Position numbers and translations under genes: made by a program. This document shows, piece after piece, positions 19,322 to 27,089 of a stretch of DNA of 64,000 bases. The number at the start of each line of letters is the position of its first letter. The first letter of the stretch is position 1. The notes under the pieces were generated by a model. It made no database searches and had not been told where the DNA came from. It saw only the letters and a program-made list of their open reading frames with translations. Origin of the DNA: JAKACA01 sp050744865 (GTDB lineage: Bacteria; Actinomycetota; Acidimicrobiia; Acidimicrobiales; Bog-793); NCBI GenBank assembly GCA_050744865.1, contig JBOGHW010000091.1:55640-119639 (forward strand), written 5' to 3'.

Positions 19322-20815
19322 CTAGGACCCCAACCGCCTCAGCAGCTCGGCCGGGCTCTCGCAATCCTGGAAGAGAGTATCCACATGTGATGCCGTTCCT
19401 CGGAGCGGCTCCATCATCGGGACACGCCTCAAGGGCTCCTCTCCGATGTCGAAGACCACCGAGTCCCAGTTGGCTGCGACGATGCTCGACGCGAACAACG
19501 ATAGGCACTTCCCCCGGAAATAGGCGCGCGTGGTCGGAGGCGGCTCGGTCACTGCGACGTCGATTGCCGCCGCGTCCACCAGCGTCTCCATGTCGAGGCG
19601 GGCAAACAGCGACTTGGACGGCCTGATGTCGTGGTACTGCAAGTCGACGGCCGCCAGGCGCTGGTCCTCCCAATCCAGCTGGTGACGCTCGCGGTATGCC
19701 TCCACGATGCGCCGCTTGGCAACCCAGTCGAGCTGCCTGGAAAGCGACTCCGGCTCGGTCTCGAGCCCAAGCAGCACGCGTTCCCAGCGATCGAGCACCA
19801 ACCAGCCCACGTCCGGGTCCTCACCGAGGCACTCCAGACCGCGCTCCTCGCCGTACTTTCGAGCCAGGCCGTACAACTCCCACTGCAGTTCCACGGCAGT
19901 CAACTGCTCACCTGAGGCGAGCGTCAAAAGGGTGTTCAGGTCCGGATCTCTAGAGACCGCCCTGATTGCCGCCACGGGGTTGGCGAGGCTCAGGTCCCGG
20001 CCGACGTGGAAGTCGTCCTCGATCATGGCCAGGACGAGGGCGGTCGTCCCCACCTTCAAGAAAGTCGCCACCTCAGCCAGGTTGGCATCTCCGACGATGA
20101 CATGGAGACGGCGATACTTCCGGGCGTCGGCATGCGGCTCGTCACGGGTGTTGACGATCGGACGCTTGAGGGTCGTCTCCAACCCGACTTCCTCCTCGAA
20201 GAAGTCAGCCCGCTGGCTCAACTGGAAGTGGGCGCGCCGCTCGGTGTTGTCCGTCTCCTGGCCGACCTTGCCGGCGCCGCAGTAGATCTGGCGCGTCACG
20301 AAGTGGGGTGTGATCCGCTGCACGATGCGGGAGAACGGCGTTGCACGGTCGAGCAGGTAGTTCTCGTGGCACCCGTAGGAGTTGCCCTTGCCGTCGCTGT
20401 TGTTCTTGTGGATGAGGATCTCCTCGCCGGGGGGCAGGAGGAATTTCGAGGCTTCCATCGAGCGTTGCAGGATGCGCTCGCCCGCCCGGTCGTAGAGGAC
20501 CACCTGCAAGGGGTTGGAGCATTCGGGGGCCGAGTACTCGGGATGGGCATGATCCACGTAGAAGCGCGCCCCGTTCGTGAGCACGGCATTCACCAAGTGC
20601 GTCTCGACTTCGGGTGGCATGGACGCTTCCCGCCGGTAGCCGCGGGCGTCCCGCTGGGGGGACTCGTCTTCGAAATCCCAGCCGATCTTGCGCTGCAGCT
20701 GAGACACGTAGGCGTTGATCAACAGCGAGGCGCCGGCCGTCGGGCTCATGTCGCCGCTCGACACTACGAGGATGCCGTACTCCGTCTCGAGCCCGAAGAC
20801 CTTGGGCAACGCCAT
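19322..20815 (-). CDS. dop: Depupylase / Pup deamidase Dop
   Basis: A PafA homologue of 497 residues. The Dop-type N-terminus is ALPKVFGLETEYGILVVSSG, with a Dop-specific loop near residues 40-70 (WDFEDESPQRDARGYRRE) that PafA lacks. The catalytic Asp lies in ARFYVDHAHPEYSAPEC; NNSDGKGNSYGCHENYL and RDEPHADARKYRRLHVI follow. Dop cleaves the isopeptide bond between Pup and its target. Because Pup here already ends in Glu, its deamidase activity would not be needed for ligation, leaving removal and recycling of Pup. It sits 59 bp after ARC. Confidence 0.95.
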   Translation of the reverse strand: MALPKVFGLETEYGILVVSSGDMSPTAGASLLINAYVSQLQRKIGWDFEDESPQRDARGYRREASMPPEVETHLVNAVLTNGARFYVDHAHPEYSAPECSNPLQVVLYDRAGERILQRSMEASKFLLPPGEEILIHKNNSDGKGNSYGCHENYLLDRATPFSRIVQRITPHFVTRQIYCGAGKVGQETDNTERRAHFQLSQRADFFEEEVGLETTLKRPIVNTRDEPHADARKYRRLHVIVGDANLAEVATFLKVGTTALVLAMIEDDFHVGRDLSLANPVAAIRAVSRDPDLNTLLTLASGEQLTAVELQWELYGLARKYGEERGLECLGEDPDVGWLVLDRWERVLLGLETEPESLSRQLDWVAKRRIVEAYRERHQLDWEDQRLAAVDLQYHDIRPSKSLFARLDMETLVDAAAIDVAVTEPPPTTRAYFRGKCLSLFASSIVAANWDSVVFDIGEEPLRRVPMMEPLRGTASHVDTLFQDCESPAELLRRLGS

Positions 20816-20874
20816 GATTTGGACGCTACCCGACTCAGTGGCCGTGCAAGCTGATAGGCACTTGGTCCGACCGA

Positions 20875-22665
20875 CTAAAGGTACTGGCCGGTCCCGACCC
20901 GCTCGATGGCTCGGCCTCCCTGCTCGGAGTCGCCGTGCCCGGTAAGGATGCGCACGTAGACGATCCGCTCGCCCTTCTTGCCCGAGATCTTGGCCCAGTC
21001 GTCAGGGTTCGTCGTGTTCGGGAGGTCCTCGTTCTCCTTGTACTCCTGGGTTATCGACTCCATCAGGTCGTTGAGCCGGATCCCCTTGCCGGTGCCGGCA
21101 ATCGCCCGCTTGATCGCCAGTTTCTTGGCTCTCCGGACGATGTTCTCGATCATGGCGCCTGACGAGAAGTCTTTGTAGTAAAGGATCTCCTTGTCGCCGT
21201 TCTGGTAGGTCACCTCCAAGAAGCGGTTCTCGAGCTCGGCACGGTACATCTCGGTGACGGTCTTCTCGATCATGACGCTGACCGCCTTGTTGGCGTCCTG
21301 GCCCCCGTAGGCAGCGACGTCGGCCGGATCGAGCGGCAGGTCGACAGTCAGGTAACGCCCGAAGATCTGCTCGGCAGCGCTCGCGTCCGGCCGCTCGATC
21401 TTGATCTTGACATCGAGGCGGCCCGGGCGCAGAATCGCCGGGTCGATGAGGTCCTCCCGGTTGGAGGCTCCGATGACGATGACGTTGCGGAGCGTCTCGA
21501 CACCGTCGATCTCGGCCAGCAGCTGCGGTACCACTGTGGACTCCATGTCCGAGCTGATCCCACTGCCCCGGGTTCGGAAGAGCGAGTCCATCTCGTCGAA
21601 GAACACGATGACGGGGAAGCCCTCCTCGGCCTTCTCCCGTGCCCGCTGGAACACGAGCCGAATTTGCCGCTCCGTCTCGCCGACGTACTTGTTCAGCAAC
21701 TCGGGGCCTTTGATATTCAAGAAGTAGCTGCGGGCGTTGGCATCGCCGGAGACCTGGGCGACCTTGCGAGCCAGTGAATTGGCGACCGCCTTTCCGATGA
21801 GCGTCTTGCCGCACCCCGGTGGGCCGTAAAGCAGGATTCCCTTCGGTGCCGGCAGCTTGTACTCGGCGAAGAGGTCGCGGTGGAGGTAGGGAAGCTCGAC
21901 GGCATCGGTTATCAGCTCGATCTGTTCGTCGAGGCCACCGATGTCGGCATAGGTGATGTCCGGCACCTCTTCGAGCACGACCTCTTGGGTCTCGGGCCGC
22001 GGCAGCTTCTCCAGCAGGAGGCCCGAGCGTGGGTCCATCAGCACCCAGTCGCCGGGCCGCAGTTTGACACCTGCCAGGTAGTCGGAAATCTCTGCCACTC
22101 TTTCGTCGTCCGCCCGACCCACGCACAAGGCGCGCCTGCCGCCGTCGAGAATCTCGGAGATCGTGACGACCTCGCCGCCCTGGTCGCTGTCGCGGACCAT
22201 AACGACGTTGAAGGACTCGTTCAGCACGACCTCTTGGCCCTTGCGGAGCGACTCGGCCTCGATGGCGGGGTGGAGAGACACCCGCATCTTGCGCCCGCTC
22301 GACGACACGTCCACAGTCCCGTCCTCGTTGCTCGTAAGGTAGGTTCCGTAGGCAGCAGGTGGCTGTGTGAGCTTCTCGACCTCCTCGCGTAGAGACGCTA
22401 TGTGCTCTTTGGCCTGCTGCAGAGTGAACGTCAGCTTCTCGTTCTGGGACGAGGCGTGATTGAGCTGGCCTTTGGCCTCAAGCAGTCGCTCCTCGAGCGA
22501 ACGCACGCGTTGTGGCACGTCCTGCAGGCGCCGCCGTAGCTCCACAACCTCGTCTTCAGCCTGCTCAGCGCGCAACGCAAGCTCCACCAGGCGCTGTGGC
22601 TCTGCCGACTTACCCGTGTCTCCCACCTTAGATTGCACCTCCTCAGGCCCTATCGCTCGGACCAT
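20875..22665 (-). CDS. arc: Proteasome-activating AAA+ ATPase ARC (Mpa)
   Basis: A 596-residue unfoldase that feeds pupylated proteins to the proteasome. An N-terminal coiled coil (about residues 20-95, ending REEVEKLTQPPAAYGTYL) binds Pup. Two OB domains follow (TVDVSSSGRKMRVSLHP; RALCVGRADDERV), then the AAA module with Walker A GPPGCGKTLIGKA, Walker B VIVFFDEMDSLFRTRG and sensor segment VIVIGASNREDLIDPAILRP. The C-terminus GTGQYL carries the penultimate-Tyr motif that docks into the alpha ring. ATG at 22665 is used, but GTGs at 22638 and 22626 are possible, the latter having GAGGAGG upstream. A longer frame to 22815 is unlikely. Confidence 0.93.
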   Translation of the reverse strand: MVRAIGPEEVQSKVGDTGKSAEPQRLVELALRAEQAEDEVVELRRRLQDVPQRVRSLEERLLEAKGQLNHASSQNEKLTFTLQQAKEHIASLREEVEKLTQPPAAYGTYLTSNEDGTVDVSSSGRKMRVSLHPAIEAESLRKGQEVVLNESFNVVMVRDSDQGGEVVTISEILDGGRRALCVGRADDERVAEISDYLAGVKLRPGDWVLMDPRSGLLLEKLPRPETQEVVLEEVPDITYADIGGLDEQIELITDAVELPYLHRDLFAEYKLPAPKGILLYGPPGCGKTLIGKAVANSLARKVAQVSGDANARSYFLNIKGPELLNKYVGETERQIRLVFQRAREKAEEGFPVIVFFDEMDSLFRTRGSGISSDMESTVVPQLLAEIDGVETLRNVIVIGASNREDLIDPAILRPGRLDVKIKIERPDASAAEQIFGRYLTVDLPLDPADVAAYGGQDANKAVSVMIEKTVTEMYRAELENRFLEVTYQNGDKEILYYKDFSSGAMIENIVRRAKKLAIKRAIAGTGKGIRLNDLMESITQEYKENEDLPNTTNPDDWAKISGKKGERIVYVRILTGHGDSEQGGRAIERVGTGQYL

Positions 22666-22821
22666 ACACCGGTCCGGGCGCGCCGGACGCGGCACCGGAG
22701 CGACTGCCTGCAGCAGGCGGATGTGCCTCAGTGGGCGCCCAGGCCGTAGACTGGTCCCGGAGGCGTCAGGCCGCAGCCGGGCGGTCCCGACCCAGTGCCC
22801 TTGAAGGAGTGACACCGCCCG

Positions 22822-23061
22822 ATGAAGGTGTGGATTGACCAGGACCTGTGCACGGGAGATGGTCTCTGCGAAGAGATCTGCCCATCGGTCTTCACGCTGC
22901 TCGACGACGGCCTCGCCTACGTCAAGCAGGGCTCCGAGGTGCTCAACACTCCTGGCGGCTCAGCCCAGATGGCCGATGTCACCTCGGACCTCGAGGACGC
23001 CGTCACCGAGGCAGCCGAGGAGTGTCCCGGCGAGTGCATCTTCATCGTCGCCGGCGACTGA
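22822..23061 (+). CDS. Small [3Fe-4S]-type ferredoxin
   Basis: A 79-residue acidic ferredoxin. Cysteines follow the pattern C10-x5-C16-x3-C20-Pro with a distal CPGEC pair (EECPGECIFI), matching actinobacterial single-cluster ferredoxins that donate electrons to cytochromes P450 or other oxygenases. There is no P450 nearby, so the partner is unknown. The ATG at 22822 has GAAGGAG a little upstream at wider than usual spacing. It is divergent from ARC with 156 bp between starts, which should contain both promoters. A weak hairpin (TCCAAG/CTTGGA at 23075-23090) follows the stop but lacks a T-run. Confidence 0.88.
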   Translation: MKVWIDQDLCTGDGLCEEICPSVFTLLDDGLAYVKQGSEVLNTPGGSAQMADVTSDLEDAVTEAAEECPGECIFIVAGD

Positions 23062-23140
23062 CTCCCCTGGCTTGTCCAAGAGCACTTGGAGTGGACAGGC
23101 AGCGTGTCTTGCGGTTCGTCGAACTCTAGGACCTACCTGC

Positions 23141-24016
23141 CTAGCGGTAGCAACTCTCCTCGACCTGCGGCTCAGACCGGCTGTCCCCCGTGCCACCGCC
23201 CCCGCGGCGAAGCAGGCGAGCGGTTGTTATGAACCCGGTGTGCCCCACCATGCGCTGGTCAGGCCGCACTGACCGCCCCTCGATGTGCCATGTCCGGTGC
23301 AGCACCTCGAACGTCTCGGCTAGCCCGAACGGCGAGTTGGCCAGCGCCGCCCGGAGCGAGGCCGTCTGGTTGATCGACGGCACATACGAACAGAGGATCC
23401 CGCCGGGGACGAGACAGGCGGCAGCATGCGGTACGACGCGCCAGGGCTCGGGGAGGTCGAGCACGACCCGGTCGAGGCCGGTCTCGGCGACCCCGTCGTA
23501 GATGTCGCGCTCCAGGACCTCGTAGCCCGCCAGCGACCCGAGCGCCTCTTCGACGCTGCGACGTGCGTGCTCGGCAAAGTCGTTGCGGATCTCGTAGCCC
23601 GTTACGCTTGCTCCGGCCCGCAAGAGCGTCATCGACAACGCCCCCGAGCCGACGCCGGCTTCCAGCACCCGGGCGCCGGGGAAGATGTCGGCGGCCATCA
23701 GGATCGCCCCGAGATCCTTGGGATAGATGACCTGGGCTCCTCGCGGCATGTTGATCACGAGATCAGCAAGCCGGGGCCGGATCGCCAGGTACTTGGCCGG
23801 CGTCCGCGTGTCGCCTTCGGTACGGCGGGCTCCTATCTCACTGCCTTCGACCGCCCCGATCACGGCATCGTGGTCGACTACTCCGGCGTGCGACTGGAAG
23901 GACCGGCCGCCGCGCAGTCGCAGCAGGTACGTGCGGTTCTTGTGGTCGACGAGAAGTACTCGCTCACCTTCCACAAACGGCCCGCCGGGGCCAGGCTCGG
24001 CTCCTGCCTCAGTCAC
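23141..24016 (-). CDS. trmI: tRNA (adenine-58-N1)-methyltransferase TrmI
   Basis: A 291-residue class I methyltransferase. The N-terminal beta domain (FVEGERVLLVDHKNRTYLLR) is followed by the SAM motif VLEAGVGSGALSMTLLRAG, the acidic ribose contact in TGYEIRNDFAEHA, and the active-site motif VVLDLPEPWRV. The enzyme makes m1A58 in the T-loop of tRNA as a homotetramer. In M. tuberculosis the homologue (Rv2118c) also lies close to the proteasome genes, so the context is conserved. GTG at 24016 is chosen for its GTGACTGA overlap with the preceding gene; the longer frame is less likely. Confidence 0.92.
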   Translation of the reverse strand: MTEAGAEPGPGGPFVEGERVLLVDHKNRTYLLRLRGGRSFQSHAGVVDHDAVIGAVEGSEIGARRTEGDTRTPAKYLAIRPRLADLVINMPRGAQVIYPKDLGAILMAADIFPGARVLEAGVGSGALSMTLLRAGASVTGYEIRNDFAEHARRSVEEALGSLAGYEVLERDIYDGVAETGLDRVVLDLPEPWRVVPHAAACLVPGGILCSYVPSINQTASLRAALANSPFGLAETFEVLHRTWHIEGRSVRPDQRMVGHTGFITTARLLRRGGGGTGDSRSEPQVEESCYR

Positions 24017-24362
24017 GGAGCGACGGCAGCGCCGGCGGCGATGGGGCTGCCACCACGACCTCGTGGGCACGCCGCCGCTCGCTCTTGATCCGCCGCCGCT
24101 GTAGTTCGGCTTCCTTGCGGTCGACCTTTGCGAGCCGGCGCGCCTTGCGGCCGAAAGGAGGGGCGGGTGCGCTCGTGACCGTGATCGTCTCGCCCAAACG
24201 GATCTTCTCTGTGATGACTCGGCCCGAGGGTCGGTGCATCAGGAACCTGAGCAGCCAGGCGCCGGCGCCGAGCGCCAGCCAAGCCCCGCTGCCACCCATC
24301 AACCCGTCGCGTATGCCGCGGCGGACGAGGCTCCGCGTTAGGCGTTCTATGAGCCCTGTCAT
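24009..24362 (-). CDS. Small hypothetical protein with one hydrophobic segment
   Basis: No family recognised. The 117 residues have an N-terminal amphipathic helix, a hydrophobic segment at about residues 20-42 (LMGGSGAWLALGAGAWLLRF), a short beta-like part (RVITEKIRLGETITVTSA) and a strongly basic helix (KARRLAKVDRKEAELQRRR). It overlaps trmI by 8 bp and is preceded by two other small membrane-type genes, so it is probably the third of four co-expressed genes. A membrane-surface protein with a basic cytoplasmic tail is the most that can be said. Confidence 0.55.
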   Translation of the reverse strand: MTGLIERLTRSLVRRGIRDGLMGGSGAWLALGAGAWLLRFLMHRPSGRVITEKIRLGETITVTSAPAPPFGRKARRLAKVDRKEAELQRRRIKSERRRAHEVVVAAPSPPALPSLRD

Positions 24363-24396
24363 GTTCGCTCGATCGTCGCTGGCGGCTTGCGCGCCG

Positions 24397-24600
24397 TCAG
24401 ATCCGACGGATCTCTAGGACCGGTGCTTCCTTGCGCCCGCGCCGCCTGCCGAGCAGGTAGACGGCGGCCACGAGGAGGGCGCCTGCCACCCCGGCGGCAC
24501 CGAGCACCGGTGCCTTGGCCTCGGACGCCGTCGCCCGTGCGCCACTGCCGATATCACGCAGCCGGGCCTCCAGGTCGTCCAGGGTGATCTTCTCGCTCAT
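24397..24600 (-). CDS. Small single-helix membrane protein
   Basis: A 67-residue protein: a charged amphipathic N-terminus (SEKITLDDLEARLRDI), one transmembrane helix (VLGAAGVAGALLVAAVYLLG) and a basic tail GRRRGRKEAP. The start ATG overlaps the stop of the preceding gene (ATGA), which supports this short form over a longer frame reaching 24711. It resembles the small proteins often found beside Actinobacteria holin-type genes, but I cannot assign a function. Confidence 0.6.
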   Translation of the reverse strand: MSEKITLDDLEARLRDIGSGARATASEAKAPVLGAAGVAGALLVAAVYLLGRRRGRKEAPVLEIRRI

Positions 24601-25007
24601 GACGTCTCCGTGGGTGGTCGCTCGGCCGACCTGGACGAGCGCAGCAAGATGAAAGCCGCAATCAAGAGTATGAGCACACCGGCACCTATCGTGATCACGT
24701 AGGGCAACCACGTCCAGCTGCCGGCGAACCGGCTGCCCGTCTCGGTCTCGAGCACTCGCAGGACGCCGACGAGCCCGAGCACCGAGGCCACCCCGAAGGT
24801 GACGGCGGCCGCCGAGCCGAAGGCGAGCGTCCGCCCGATCGACTTGAGCGGCCCGAGGGTCTCTTGGAGAACGTAACGCTTGGTCAGGTCGACGAACTCG
24901 CCGACGTCGCCCTTGGTAAGGCCGTCGCCCCTGGTCGAGCTGTCGCCTTTCGTGGCGCGGCCGCGCAGGCTCGACTTCGTCGGTGTCTTGTCGGGCATCA
25001 GCCTCAA
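24597..25007 (-). CDS. Holin-X / DUF1469-like membrane protein
   Basis: A 136-residue protein with a disordered basic N-terminus, an amphipathic helix (EFVDLTKRYVLQETLGPLKS) and two transmembrane helices at about residues 63-85 and 102-122. This layout fits the phage-holin-like family found in many actinobacteria, which is chromosomal and not a sign of a prophage; no lysin or phage gene is nearby. Met4 (MPDKTP) is an alternative start. It leads a run of four overlapping or closely spaced genes ending with trmI. Confidence 0.6.
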   Translation of the reverse strand: MRLMPDKTPTKSSLRGRATKGDSSTRGDGLTKGDVGEFVDLTKRYVLQETLGPLKSIGRTLAFGSAAAVTFGVASVLGLVGVLRVLETETGSRFAGSWTWLPYVITIGAGVLILLIAAFILLRSSRSAERPPTETS

Positions 25008-25037
25008 ACTATCAGCAGGCCCTGGTTTCAGGCGGTT

Positions 25038-25445
25038 TCAGTCGCGAGGGGTCACCAGGTAGGTCGAAGTCGCCTTGCAGACAAGGTCGTGCTCGCCTGC
25101 ATAGACGGCGGCCTCGCAGAACACCACCCTGGCTCCGCCGGACACGACCGTGGCCTGACAGGTGAGCAACGAGCCCACTCCCACAGGTCGCAGGAAGCTC
25201 GCCTTCATCTCGAGGTTCACACAGCTGACCCGCGACGGGTTGCTCTGGCGGGCGAAGGTGACGACTGAGGCGCCCATCGCCGAGTCGGCGAACGCTCCGA
25301 GCATGCCGCCTTGCATGATCCCGGCAGTGTTGGTGAATCGCTCGTCAGCAGTCATCTGCCAAACGGTGCTTCCTGGCCTGGACTTGTCCACGCACACCAT
25401 GCCGAGAGTGAGGTCGCAGTTCGGCGGGACCTGCATCGGGCTCAA
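25038..25445 (-). CDS. PaaI-type hotdog thioesterase
   Basis: A 135-residue single-hotdog protein. The central helix signature FTNTAGIMQGGMLGAFADSA is typical of PaaI/YbgC-like acyl-CoA thioesterases, followed by VNLEMKASFLRPVGVGSLL and VVFCEAAVY. Such enzymes hydrolyse acyl- or aryl-CoA thioesters. It overlaps the TetR gene by 4 bp (ATGA), so the two are co-expressed; with the divergent desaturase, a link to fatty-acyl metabolism is plausible. The substrate is not predictable. Confidence 0.85.
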   Translation of the reverse strand: MSPMQVPPNCDLTLGMVCVDKSRPGSTVWQMTADERFTNTAGIMQGGMLGAFADSAMGASVVTFARQSNPSRVSCVNLEMKASFLRPVGVGSLLTCQATVVSGGARVVFCEAAVYAGEHDLVCKATSTYLVTPRD

Positions 25446-26068
25446 GGCTCGAGAGCCGCCCGGAAGAAGGATCGCAGGTGCTCGAGCCTCTTGGTCAGCT
25501 CGGCGTCGTCCAGCGGGTCGCGCTCTAGCAACGCCTCGAGAAAGGCTGTGTCGGAAAAGTACGTGGCCAGAGCCCCGTAGCCGGTGATGATGAGCTGCTG
25601 GGGGTCGTGGGCGCGAAAGCGCCCGGCGGCGATCTGCCGATCGAAGAAGGCGACGGCTCTCTCGAGCAGCGGCCTGATGGCGACACCGAACTCGTGGGCC
25701 ATCCTCCCGCTGCTGCCCTCGAGTGCCTCTCGGCGCACGAGCCTGATGAATTCCGGACTGTCCGCAAAGAAACGGAACCCGGCCGTCAGCACCCGGTCCA
25801 CCTGCTCCCAGCCGTCACGCGGCATGTCGGTCGCCTCCCCGACCCTGTTCAGCCAGTCGGAGAAGGTTGCCTTGAGTACTTCCTGGTAGAGCGCCTCTTT
25901 GGAGGCGAAGTGGTGGAGCAAGCTGGGGCGCCGGATACCGACCGCTTCGGCGATCTCGTTGAGCGAGGTGCCGTCGTACCCGTGGTCGGCGAAGCAGACC
26001 GTGGCAGCCCGCAATATGGCTTCGCGCGTCGATCCAGGCGCGGGCTGAGTGACTCGGTTGTCAAACAC
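25442..26068 (-). CDS. TetR-family transcriptional regulator
   Basis: About 208 residues. The N-terminal helix-turn-helix is clear: STREAILRAATVCFADHGYD, then TSLNEIAEAVGIRRPSLLHH and FASKEALYQEVL. The C-terminal ligand domain is helical and resembles regulators of acyl-CoA or lipid genes. GTG at 26068 is used; a TTG at 26086 would add six residues. It is divergent from the desaturase, with a perfect-arm palindrome in between, and co-transcribed with the thioesterase. It most likely represses both directions and is released by an acyl-CoA or related ligand; that is inference. Confidence 0.88.
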   Translation of the reverse strand: MFDNRVTQPAPGSTREAILRAATVCFADHGYDGTSLNEIAEAVGIRRPSLLHHFASKEALYQEVLKATFSDWLNRVGEATDMPRDGWEQVDRVLTAGFRFFADSPEFIRLVRREALEGSSGRMAHEFGVAIRPLLERAVAFFDRQIAAGRFRAHDPQQLIITGYGALATYFSDTAFLEALLERDPLDDAELTKRLEHLRSFFRAALEP

Positions 26069-26106
26069 TTCCCTGCAGGCTACCAAACAGGCCTGACGGA
26101 CCCCTA

Positions 26107-26122
26107 CCTACCGGGCGGTAGG
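26107..26122. promoter_or_regulatory. Predicted TetR operator
   Basis: CCTACCGGGCGGTAGG has perfect 6-bp arms (CCTACC/GGTAGG) around GGGC. It lies in the short gap between the TetR gene and the desaturase, 28 bp before the desaturase start, where a self-regulating repressor would bind. Confidence 0.65.
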
Positions 26123-26150
26123 CAGTATCCCTGGGCGCTATCCTTCAGAT

Positions 26151-27005
26151 GTGCCCAGGATTTTGCTCGCCTTTGTGGTGGGACTCGTCATTTCCCAGAT
26201 CGGCTTGTTCCTAACGACTGTCTATCTCCATAGAGGGCTTTCCCATAGGGCCCTGACGGTGTCCCGGCCGGCGCAGATGGCATTCCGCATCCTCATCTGG
26301 CTCACAACCGGTATCCGTCCCCGGCAGTGGGTGGCGGTGCACCGCCGGCACCACGCCTTCACCGACGTGCGAGGGGATCCTCACTCCCCCGTGCTGCTGG
26401 GCTTCTGGCAGGTCCAGCTCGGCAACGTATATCTCTACAAGCGGGCCATCCGCGAGGGTGACCCCACGATGAAGTACGCCAGGGACCTGCCTCCTGACCG
26501 CCTCGACAAGATTTTGTTCGACCACGCCGTCATCGGCCTCGGCATCGGGATCGCCATCTTGTGCCTCGTCTTCGGCTGGGAGGTCGGGCTCATGGCTGCA
26601 GCGTTCCACACCGTCCTGTACCTGTCCCTCAACGCCGCCGTCAACGCAGTCGGGCACAAGTACGGCAACAAGGTGTACGAGAACGGCGCCCGTAACAGCC
26701 AGTGGCTGGCGTGGCTGGCCGCAGGCGAAGGTCTCCACAACAACCACCATGCAGTTCCCACCTCGGCCAAGTTGGCGCTGGCGAGGCGGGAGATCGACCC
26801 TGGTTATGCCCTCGTGTGGCTTCTGGCCAAGACCGGACAGGCCAAGGTCCGGCTGAGCGCGACGCGGGCGGCCGCTGGTGCCGCCGCCAAAGATGCCGCC
26901 GTGGCGGCCGGTCAAGCTGCGACGGCCGCTGCCGCGTCGGTTGCGAACGCCGTCAAGCCGCCAAGCCCTGCAACCTCGAGTGCGGGGAACACCGGCGCCG
27001 CCTGA
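26151..27005 (+). CDS. Membrane fatty-acid (acyl-CoA) desaturase
   Basis: A 284-residue desaturase with the three histidine boxes that hold the di-iron centre: HRGLSH near residue 27, HRRHH near 64 and HNNHH near 201. Hydrophobic segments flank them at about residues 3-25, 115-150 and 155-170. It introduces a double bond into membrane acyl chains or acyl-CoA using O2 and electrons from a ferredoxin or similar donor. The last 70 residues are an Ala-rich low-complexity tail not needed for the fold. It starts at GTG 26151 next to the predicted TetR operator, so its expression is probably under TetR control in response to acyl-chain state. Confidence 0.9.
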   Translation: MPRILLAFVVGLVISQIGLFLTTVYLHRGLSHRALTVSRPAQMAFRILIWLTTGIRPRQWVAVHRRHHAFTDVRGDPHSPVLLGFWQVQLGNVYLYKRAIREGDPTMKYARDLPPDRLDKILFDHAVIGLGIGIAILCLVFGWEVGLMAAAFHTVLYLSLNAAVNAVGHKYGNKVYENGARNSQWLAWLAAGEGLHNNHHAVPTSAKLALARREIDPGYALVWLLAKTGQAKVRLSATRAAAGAAAKDAAVAAGQAATAAAASVANAVKPPSPATSSAGNTGAA

Positions 27006-27012
27006 GAGTTGG

Positions 27013-27060
27013 GCCGGCTGAGACTGCAGCCGGCTGGGACTGCGGCCGGCTGAGACGAAG
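27013..27060. repeat. Three 16-bp tandem repeats before transketolase
   Basis: GCCGGCTGAGACTGCA, GCCGGCTGGGACTGCG and GCCGGCTGAGACGAAG follow each other without a gap in the 84 bp between the desaturase and transketolase. The third copy diverges at its end. It could be slippage debris or a binding array for the transketolase promoter. Confidence 0.8.
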
Positions 27061-27089
27061 GGGCCAGGCCGCACAGGTAGGCTGCCGCG

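Noticed and set aside
23075..23090. Terminator after the ferredoxin gene
   Set aside because: The stem is only six base pairs with no T-run, too weak to list as a feature.
24597..25007. Prophage remnant because of a holin-like protein
   Set aside because: No lysin, capsid, integrase or att-like repeat nearby; this holin-like family is common on actinobacterial chromosomes.
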